A stretch of DNA of 11,882 nucleotides from Parachlamydiaceae bacterium (lineage in GTDB: Bacteria; Chlamydiota; Chlamydiia; Chlamydiales; Parachlamydiaceae), in NCBI GenBank assembly GCA_013815395.1, contig JACDGH010000006.1, positions 15,424 to 27,305 on the forward strand. Reading direction: 5' to 3'. The position numbers were made by a program, and so were the translations under genes. Below, piece after piece: positions 6,640-11,882 of this stretch. The notes below the pieces were generated by a model, which worked only from the letters and a program-made list of their open reading frames with translations, was not told where the DNA came from and searched no databases. Positions within the stretch are counted from its first letter, which is position 1. The number at the start of each line of letters is the position of its first letter.

Positions 6640-7656
6640 TCACGTTTGATCAACATCTTTGTCGGCGATGGTACTACTTTTATCCTTTGCAGAATCTTTT
6701 TCTTGAATTTCTTCTACCTTATCTTCTTTAGGAGGCGATGCATTACTTCCACCGTCAATCGGCTTTAAGTGAAATAGCTCTCGAATACCACCATGTGCTT
6801 TTAAAATAGGATGTATTTTCCAGAAAATCCAGGAAAGAAAAATTGTTAAAAGTAGAATGAGGAGTGTGAATGTAAAGAAAATCATGCGAAATCTGGATAG
6901 TGATTCCTTCGCAAGAATTATCGTCCAAACGGTCACGTATTGTTTATCTTCTTCACTAAGAACACCGGAACCCGCCAGAGGTTGGTATTCGCTGAAACGA
7001 CCACGCTCACCGATAACAGTCACATTATCGTAATCTAAGCCCGCAACGCTCGCTGCCACCAAGCGCTTAATTTTAGTGACCAGATGAGAGTTAGGATCGT
7101 CCAAAACTCCATTATGCTTGACATAGACAGAGGAAGTGATTTTTTGTTTTTTCTCATCGGTAGGATTTAGAGGATCTTCTTTAGGGAAGGAAATTTGCAC
7201 TTCGGCATCGAGAATTCCGTCTATTTTACGGATTATACTGGCAATTTGTTCTGCCAAACCTGCCTGGTAGCGAATTTGCTGCTCCATTTCAGAAGGGACT
7301 AGGCCTGTGCCTGTAAAAATCCCTAAAAGGCTTTGGCTGCGGCGCCTCGGTAATCCTACTTGATTAAGATAAGACATAGCTTCAAGAGATTGCGTGTCTG
7401 GAACGCTGATGTCCCAAAGTTGGATTTTTGCACCACCCCCACCCCCGCCTTCTGCAGCTTTTGCAGGGAGTTTTACCACATCAACATTCTTTGTAGATAA
7501 GTAGACGATGATTTCATTGGCTTCTTTTTCATCAAGTCCATTTACAATAGTTTTACGAGATTCGCAACCGGTAATTAGAGGTAAGCAAAAACATAGTAGT
7601 AAAAGATAAAGTAATGTCGATAATTTTTTTGAACGGTGAGTGCTTAGGGTTACCAT
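6640..7656 (-). CDS. sctJ: Type III secretion inner-ring lipoprotein SctJ
   Basis: SctJ forms the inner-membrane ring of the secretion basal body with SctD. The 338-residue protein has a lipoprotein signal with a lipobox at LITGC (Cys31). Two ring-building domains follow: the first holds NGLDEKEANEIIVYLSTKNV and ends at NQVGLPRR, and the second holds EMEQQIRYQAGLAEQIASII and ILDAEVQISFP. A single membrane helix lies at about 258-280, with a 58-residue charged cytoplasmic tail. Chlamydial SctJ proteins also have an extended tail, as I remember. Six glycines (70-75) in a loop of the first domain come from a G-rich stretch (7432-7449). AGAGA precedes the ATG by about nine bases. It is the first gene of the secretion operon and sits 40 bases before the next one. 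Confidence 0.95.
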   Translation of the reverse strand: MVTLSTHRSKKLSTLLYLLLLCFCLPLITGCESRKTIVNGLDEKEANEIIVYLSTKNVDVVKLPAKAAEGGGGGGAKIQLWDISVPDTQSLEAMSYLNQVGLPRRRSQSLLGIFTGTGLVPSEMEQQIRYQAGLAEQIASIIRKIDGILDAEVQISFPKEDPLNPTDEKKQKITSSVYVKHNGVLDDPNSHLVTKIKRLVAASVAGLDYDNVTVIGERGRFSEYQPLAGSGVLSEEDKQYVTVWTIILAKESLSRFRMIFFTFTLLILLLTIFLSWIFWKIHPILKAHGGIRELFHLKPIDGGSNASPPKEDKVEEIQEKDSAKDKSSTIADKDVDQT

Positions 7657-7701
7657 AGGAATATCTCTTATTAGCTCATTTTTATTTACAATCCGAATCC
7701 T

Positions 7702-7731
7702 AACATAATGTCATAAAACATAAAAGACCAA
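7702..7731 (-). promoter_or_regulatory. Promoter candidate for the type III secretion operon
   Basis: The 130 bases between the acetyltransferase-like gene and sctJ are the only sizeable gap ahead of the operon. On the minus strand, TTGGTC (7731-7726) and TATGTT (7707-7702) are 18 bases apart, about 45 bases before the sctJ ATG. The match to consensus is only moderate, and chlamydial promoters are often divergent, so this is tentative. Confidence 0.3.
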
Positions 7732-7742
7732 AGTCGTGATAA

Positions 7743-7788
7743 AAGATATTCACTAGAATCGTTGCTTATTGGGCACGAGAAATATCTT
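7743..7788. repeat. Inverted repeat at the end of the acetyltransferase-like gene
   Basis: AAGATATT (7743-7750) and AATATCTT (7781-7788) form a perfect 8-base inverted repeat with a 30-base loop. It overlaps the stop codon of the 7787-8518 gene and is followed on the minus strand by TTATCA. It could be a weak terminator or an operator-like site in front of the sctJ promoter candidate. The arms are AT-rich, so chance is possible. Confidence 0.3.
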
Positions 7789-8518
7789 AAGGGAATCCGA
7801 GAATGTTTAAAGCCCTTGCATAGTGAAAGCCTGTAAGATAATAACACAGCTTCCTTATTATTTGCGTATGAGCACCTTCGATACCACCAATGGGTTCATC
7901 TATATAGGAGGAGCTTAAATTAAATTTTTTAAAATGATCGTAAAAGGCAACATTTCGTATGCAATTGGCTTTGTGCGTTGGGGAAAAATATATGTTTCCA
8001 GGATCATATTTTAAAGTTAACATTTTTTTGCCCAGAATTTTAGTTTTTTCAAAAGCATTCAGCATAAGTCTAGTTCCAATTTTTTCTCTAGAAATATTAT
8101 TTTCACTACTTCTAAAGTTTTCATGGACAATTAGCCGCTTGACGGAAAAACATTCATTTTTTATTTTTCCTGTAAGAAATCCGACTATAGAATGATCTTC
8201 CTTTATTGCTAGCAGGGTTTCATATTTTCTAATTCCCTTATAATCTTCTGCTAAGTATTCTTCCAAAAATAAAATGTCACTTTTATCAGACATTTCTTTA
8301 ATGGCTTTAATTGCTTCTTCTGGTCTGGGATAACTTATCAAATCAATGATAGTTATATTTTGCGCTAAATTTCTCAAGGCTACTTCTTCTGTCTTCGCCC
8401 TTTTATTAGAAGCTAAATCAGAGCAATCATCGTTTTTACATTCCTGTTCCCTTCTGATTTTGATGGGCGCATTTGTTTCATTTAATGGGCTCGAGGAGCT
8501 AAAATTGACATTGTTCAT
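7787..8518 (-). CDS. GNAT-type acetyltransferase-like protein, candidate secreted effector
   Basis: The 243-residue product has a GNAT-like core. SIVGFLTGKI (110-119) fits the beta4 strand, KRLIVHENFRS (127-137) leads into REKIGTRLMLNAFEKTK (144-160), where the acetyl-CoA pyrophosphate loop would lie, and NVAFYDHFKKFNL (189-201) matches the closing motif. The glycine loop (REKIGTR) is a reduced form of the usual Q/RxxGxG/A. The first 50 residues are unlike an enzyme core: a Ser/Asn/Thr-rich start (MNNVNFSSSSPLNETNAP), then KIRR (20-23) and NKRAK (38-42), which resemble a bipartite nuclear localisation signal. With the secretion operon next door, I infer a possible type III effector that acetylates a host target. 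AAGG precedes the ATG by six bases, and TAACTT/TATAAA at 8548-8576 could be its promoter. A bacterial housekeeping acetyltransferase remains possible. Confidence 0.65.
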   Translation of the reverse strand: MNNVNFSSSSPLNETNAPIKIRREQECKNDDCSDLASNKRAKTEEVALRNLAQNITIIDLISYPRPEEAIKAIKEMSDKSDILFLEEYLAEDYKGIRKYETLLAIKEDHSIVGFLTGKIKNECFSVKRLIVHENFRSSENNISREKIGTRLMLNAFEKTKILGKKMLTLKYDPGNIYFSPTHKANCIRNVAFYDHFKKFNLSSSYIDEPIGGIEGAHTQIIRKLCYYLTGFHYARALNILGFP

Positions 8519-8583
8519 GAAGACCTTATTTAATTATTTAGAAATTTTTTATATTTAAGGATTAATTTTTAAGTTATTTTTTT

Positions 8584-9495
8584 TCAAACATGCCAAAAAT
8601 TAGCCAATACTTTAATATCTTGCTTGATTGTTTTAGGGGTATTAAGTTTATCAGCCAATTCAATAAGTTGGGTTTGAGAGGCCTTCGGCAAGCCTTCACA
8701 AGCTAAAACTAAATACGTTGCTAGGGCTTCATGCTTTGTGATGTCAATTTCTTTTAAAATGGATAAACAAGCTAAGGACACTTCTGGATCTTCTTTAAAG
8801 TTGATCAAAGCAATAGCGGCTTGTTCATTGTCATGATTAATAGGTTGGCCATGAACCACTTTAAGTAAAAAAGATTTGGCAGGCTCTCCAATAGAATGAA
8901 GAGCGCTTAAAATGAGATCATCATCAAAAAAATCGCCTTCGCCGATCGATTCATAAAGTGAAATGATTGCTCGTTTATCTTCAATTTTTCCGAGACAACG
9001 GGCAGCTAAAGCACGAGCTTGGCCATAGCCAGGAAATAGAGGGTCGTAATAATCTTCGTTGCGTAGTAAATCGACTAAAGCTGGCACTATTGCGCTTTTT
9101 TCCGCAATTGCCGCTTCAACGGAAATGTCCGTGTCTGCATTTTCTGCGAAGATGAGATCAACGATTAATTTAGGAATTTTATTTTTTGGATTTTTGACAC
9201 TATAGACTTCACGAAGATCTTTGTAGGCTTTCTTGGCTTTGCCGATTTTTTCAATTTCAGGGCCAGATAGCATAAAAGTGACTAAATCTTTGCCGGTTTG
9301 CTGTTCCAGTTTAGCTAGCTCTTCAATGCGGGAAAGTTCAAACTCTTTATTAACCCCTTTACCTTCATTTGTATAGTAATCAAGCATAAGCGCAAAATCG
9401 CCTCCGAAATGGGCTTCGCGGTGCATCAAAATTTGATTATCGATGCTGTAGGTGATTGGAAAGTTATCGAAATCTTCATTTTCTTCTTGATGCAT
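8584..9495 (-). CDS. Helical-repeat (HEAT-like) protein of unknown function
   Basis: I do not recognise a named family for this 303-residue protein. It has no signal peptide or membrane segment and is acidic. From about residue 120 it is built of paired helices reminiscent of HEAT or PBS-lyase-type repeats: SAIVPALVDLLRNEDYYDP, QARALAARCLGKIEDKRAII, DDDLILSALHSIGEPAKSFL, and more degenerate pairs to the end. Such scaffolds usually bind proteins. The N-terminal 110 residues are different and charged (EFELSRIEELAKLEQQTGKD). The ATG follows the lipA stop by six bases with only a weak GAG upstream, which suggests co-transcription and coupling with lipA. Whether it has any link to lipoylation or to secretion cannot be told from the sequence. 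Confidence 0.8.
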   Translation of the reverse strand: MHQEENEDFDNFPITYSIDNQILMHREAHFGGDFALMLDYYTNEGKGVNKEFELSRIEELAKLEQQTGKDLVTFMLSGPEIEKIGKAKKAYKDLREVYSVKNPKNKIPKLIVDLIFAENADTDISVEAAIAEKSAIVPALVDLLRNEDYYDPLFPGYGQARALAARCLGKIEDKRAIISLYESIGEGDFFDDDLILSALHSIGEPAKSFLLKVVHGQPINHDNEQAAIALINFKEDPEVSLACLSILKEIDITKHEALATYLVLACEGLPKASQTQLIELADKLNTPKTIKQDIKVLANFWHV

Positions 9496-9501
9496 AAGGA
9501 C

Positions 9502-10479
9502 TCACACGTTTTTGATTGTTTGTTGAATGACGACATCGGCATTATAGCTTGAACGGACAAATGGTCCACAATACATATGCTTGAACCCAAGAGAATAGCC
9601 ATATACTTCATAGGCTTTAAATTCCTCCGGAGTAACGAAAGATTTTACAAGTAACTTGTGAGAATTCGGCTGCAGATATTGTCCCATCGTTATAATATCA
9701 CATTTGGCATTTGAAAGATCACGAAGGGTTTCTTGCACTTGTGTAGCCGCCTCACCTAGACCCACCATCAAGCCCGATTTAACAAGCATACCAGAATTTT
9801 TTCGATGAGATTTGGCGTACTTTAATACTTGCAGAGTGCGGTCATAAGTTGCCTTATTTCGTACTCTTGGCGTTAGTTCGCGCACCGTTTCGATGTTATG
9901 ATTGAAAATTTCCGGCTGTGCGTCCAAAATAATATCAAGGGCATCGAAATTTCCGGCAAAGTCGGATGTAAGCACTTCAAGAGTGATGTTCTCATTTCGA
10001 CCGCGAACTTCACGGATCACATTTGCTAAATGTCTTGCACCACCATCAGGCAGGTCATCACGCGCCACCATAGTAATTACCACATGCTTTAATCCTAATT
10101 TTTTCACCGAGTCGGCCACACGTTCCGGCTCATCAGGCTCCAACTCTTTCGGGGTTTTGGTAAAATCGATATCGCAAAAGCCACAACTGCGAGTGCACTC
10201 TTTTCCCATGACAAGAAAGGTTGCCGTTTTTTTTGACCAACATTCTAAAAGGTTTGGACATTTAGCTTCTTCGCACACTGTATGCAGACGATTGTTTTCG
10301 ATGATTTGTCCGGTTTTAAGCAAATTGGACCCTTGAGGCAACTTGCGATGCAGCCACGAGGGGAAGCGACCAGGCCCAACAGCTTTTTCATGATCGACAA
10401 TTTCGGGGTTTGAAGGAAGGCGGTTTGGGCGATGCTTTTTAACTTTGGGGGTATTATCAAAACGATCTGAATTCAACAT
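9502..10479 (-). CDS. lipA: Lipoyl synthase LipA
   Basis: LipA is a radical SAM enzyme that inserts two sulfurs into protein-bound octanoyl groups to make the lipoyl cofactor of 2-oxoacid dehydrogenases and, where present, the glycine cleavage system. At 325 residues it has family length. The auxiliary cluster motif CEEAKCPNLLECW gives Cys69, Cys74 and Cys80. The radical SAM motif CTRSCGFC gives Cys95, Cys99 and Cys102. The C-terminal RSSYNAD (309-315) supplies the serine that ligates the auxiliary cluster. The usual VITSVxRDDL segment reads VITMVARDDLPDGGA here, a variation I would not expect to abolish activity. AAGG lies eight to nine bases before the ATG. The gene follows lpdA by 21 bases, so cofactor synthesis and the enzyme that reoxidises the cofactor are probably expressed together. 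No lipB or lplA is in the window. Confidence 0.97.
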   Translation of the reverse strand: MLNSDRFDNTPKVKKHRPNRLPSNPEIVDHEKAVGPGRFPSWLHRKLPQGSNLLKTGQIIENNRLHTVCEEAKCPNLLECWSKKTATFLVMGKECTRSCGFCDIDFTKTPKELEPDEPERVADSVKKLGLKHVVITMVARDDLPDGGARHLANVIREVRGRNENITLEVLTSDFAGNFDALDIILDAQPEIFNHNIETVRELTPRVRNKATYDRTLQVLKYAKSHRKNSGMLVKSGLMVGLGEAATQVQETLRDLSNAKCDIITMGQYLQPNSHKLLVKSFVTPEEFKAYEVYGYSLGFKHMYCGPFVRSSYNADVVIQQTIKNV

Positions 10480-10500
10480 GATATCCGCCTTAAGTTTTAT

Positions 10501-11882
10501 TTATTTAACAGCTGCACGCTGTTGTTTGGGAGGAAAATGCAAAGGCATCTCTTGTCCAATAAAAGCAGCTTCCATCCATGCTTCAGCAATAGTGGGATGA
10601 GCATGAATTGTTTCAGTAATGCATTCAATAGTCAATTCGTTGGCAATCACAATCGCCATTTCGGCAACTAGAGCAGAGGCTTCATGGCCCACTACTTGGG
10701 CTCCAAGGACTTGTCCAGTAGTTTTATCAAGAACAATTTGAGCAAAGCCTTCGGTTTGTATAGCTGCTTGCGATTTTCCCAATGCTGAGAAGGGGAAGGA
10801 GCCTAGTGTTGCCTGATAGCCGTGTTCTAAGGCTTTTTCTAAAGAAAGCCCTACAGTGGCAATTTCGGGATGAGTGAAAATCACCGAGGGCACAGCATTG
10901 TAGTTCATGCTTAAAGAGTGCCCGCAAGCATTTTCGGCAGCAATCAGGCCTTGATGTGTGGCGACATGTGCCAGCCACCATTTAGAGGAGATATCCCCAA
11001 TAGCATAAATGTTTGGAATATTTGTTTCCATTTTTTCATTAACGGTGACAAGGCCGTTATCTTGCACGATCACCCCAACCTTCTCTAGGCCAATCCCCTG
11101 AGTGTTGAGAGTTCTTCCAACGGATACTAAGGCAATCTCAGCCTCGATAGTTTTTCCACCTGCAAGTTTAATACACACGCCTGGGCCAGCAGTACTAATG
11201 CCTTCAACGGTTACCGATGTTTCGATAGCGATCCCTTTTTTCTTGAAAGCTTTTGTTAAAGCCACAGAAACACCTTCGGCTTCCATAGGAATTATTCTGG
11301 GTAGCATTTCTAAAATCGTTACTTTAACACCTAATATTGCGTAGAGAGAGGCAAATTCGCAGCCTATAACGCCCCCACCAATAATTGCTAATGATTTTGG
11401 TAGCTCTCGCAAATTCAGTAATGATGTGGAATCGTGAATTTTTTTAAAATCAAAAGCAAATGCAGGAATATTGCGCGGTTCTGAACCAGTGGCAATTATA
11501 ATACTATCGGCAGAAATTTCTTCGTTGTCTATGCCACTTATCTTAATGGTGTGTGGTCCGAGAAGTTGGCCAAAACCACGGAAAAGTGTGATTTTATTTG
11601 AGGCGATTAGTCCTTCTAAACTTTTGCGGATCTTATTGACGGTGTTGTCTTTGCGATCGACCATTTTGGCGTAGTCAAAATTGACAGAGCCTACGACAAT
11701 TCCAAATTGCTCGGCGTCCTGGATTTTTTGCAACACTTCAGCGTTTGCGATCAAAGTTTTAGAGGGGATACAACCGCGGTTAAGGCAGGTGCCACCAACT
11801 TCTTTGGCTTCGATGAGAGCGACAGATTTGCCTTTTTGTGCAGCTCTAATTGCTGCAGGGTATCCACCCAGGCCGCCACCGA
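10501..11882 (-). CDS. lpdA: Dihydrolipoamide dehydrogenase (5' end outside the window)
   Basis: This flavoenzyme (E3) reoxidises the dihydrolipoyl groups of pyruvate and 2-oxoglutarate dehydrogenase complexes, passing electrons to NAD. The frame stays open to the right edge, giving 459 residues. The visible start, GGGLGGYPAAIRAAQKG, is the end of the FAD-binding glycine motif, so only about ten residues are missing. The redox disulfide is in GGTCLNRGCIPSK. The NAD-binding loop is LAIIGGGVIGCEFASLYAI, the second FAD motif is NIYAIGDIS, and the catalytic His-Glu pair is in HAHPTIAEAW near the C-terminus. A TTG at 11754 could be mistaken for a start, but the redox motif lies upstream of it in the same frame. 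Its closeness to lipA matches the chlamydial order as I recall it. Confidence 0.97.
   Translation of the reverse strand, partial: GGGLGGYPAAIRAAQKGKSVALIEAKEVGGTCLNRGCIPSKTLIANAEVLQKIQDAEQFGIVVGSVNFDYAKMVDRKDNTVNKIRKSLEGLIASNKITLFRGFGQLLGPHTIKISGIDNEEISADSIIIATGSEPRNIPAFAFDFKKIHDSTSLLNLRELPKSLAIIGGGVIGCEFASLYAILGVKVTILEMLPRIIPMEAEGVSVALTKAFKKKGIAIETSVTVEGISTAGPGVCIKLAGGKTIEAEIALVSVGRTLNTQGIGLEKVGVIVQDNGLVTVNEKMETNIPNIYAIGDISSKWWLAHVATHQGLIAAENACGHSLSMNYNAVPSVIFTHPEIATVGLSLEKALEHGYQATLGSFPFSALGKSQAAIQTEGFAQIVLDKTTGQVLGAQVVGHEASALVAEMAIVIANELTIECITETIHAHPTIAEAWMEAAFIGQEMPLHFPPKQQRAAVK

Noticed and set aside
9902..10336. Plus-strand open frame of 144 codons opposite lipA
   Set aside because: It lies wholly within lipA, whose motifs are all present on the minus strand; the plus-strand translation has no recognisable features.
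11752..11754. TTG as the start codon of lpdA
   Set aside because: The same frame continues upstream to the window edge and contains the redox disulfide motif and the FAD glycine motif, so the start lies outside the window.

Overview
The window looks like a chromosomal segment of an AT-rich member of the Chlamydiota. This rests on gene order: on the minus strand it reads lpdA, lipA, then sctJ, a SctK-position gene, sctL, sctR, sctS and sctT. As I remember it, Chlamydia trachomatis has the same series (CT557 to CT564). Two genes sit here between lipA and sctJ that I do not recall in that position in Chlamydia, and the beta-helix surface protein and transposase debris downstream suggest an environmental (amoeba-associated) chlamydia. 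I cannot name the genus from sequence alone. Every gene I can support is on the minus strand, so transcription runs from right to left.

Right end (about 8584-11882): lipoamide dehydrogenase LpdA (its first ten or so residues lie beyond the window), lipoyl synthase LipA and a helical-repeat protein of unknown role. They are closely spaced (21 and 6 bases) and probably co-transcribed. LipA makes the lipoyl cofactor and LpdA reoxidises it in the 2-oxoacid dehydrogenase complexes. Next, at 7787-8518, is a GNAT-fold acetyltransferase-like protein. Its Ser/Asn-rich N-terminus and basic clusters make it a candidate secreted effector.

Middle (3042-7656): a compact type III secretion operon. It encodes the inner-ring lipoprotein SctJ, a probable sorting-platform subunit in the SctK position, the ATPase stator SctL and the export-gate proteins SctR, SctS and SctT. 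Gaps are 40 bases or less, with two overlaps. The most striking observation is in sctR. The frame closes at 4356-4358, 50 codons early, but the missing and well-conserved C-terminus is intact in the -1 frame down to 4210. The break falls on T TTT TTG, which fits the -1 slippery heptamer pattern. It is therefore either a one-base loss (mutation or sequencing error) or a recoding site.

Left part (1-2955): a signal-peptide protein with a repeat-rich beta-helix body, a passenger-stalk-like region and a Cys-rich fibronectin-III-like C-terminus but no beta-barrel. It has its own promoter candidate and a downstream hairpin. Beyond it are a short coding tail, a decayed TnpB-related transposase fragment with frameshifts, and the first 29 codons of a membrane protein that leaves the left edge. 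No tRNA, rRNA or CRISPR array was seen.
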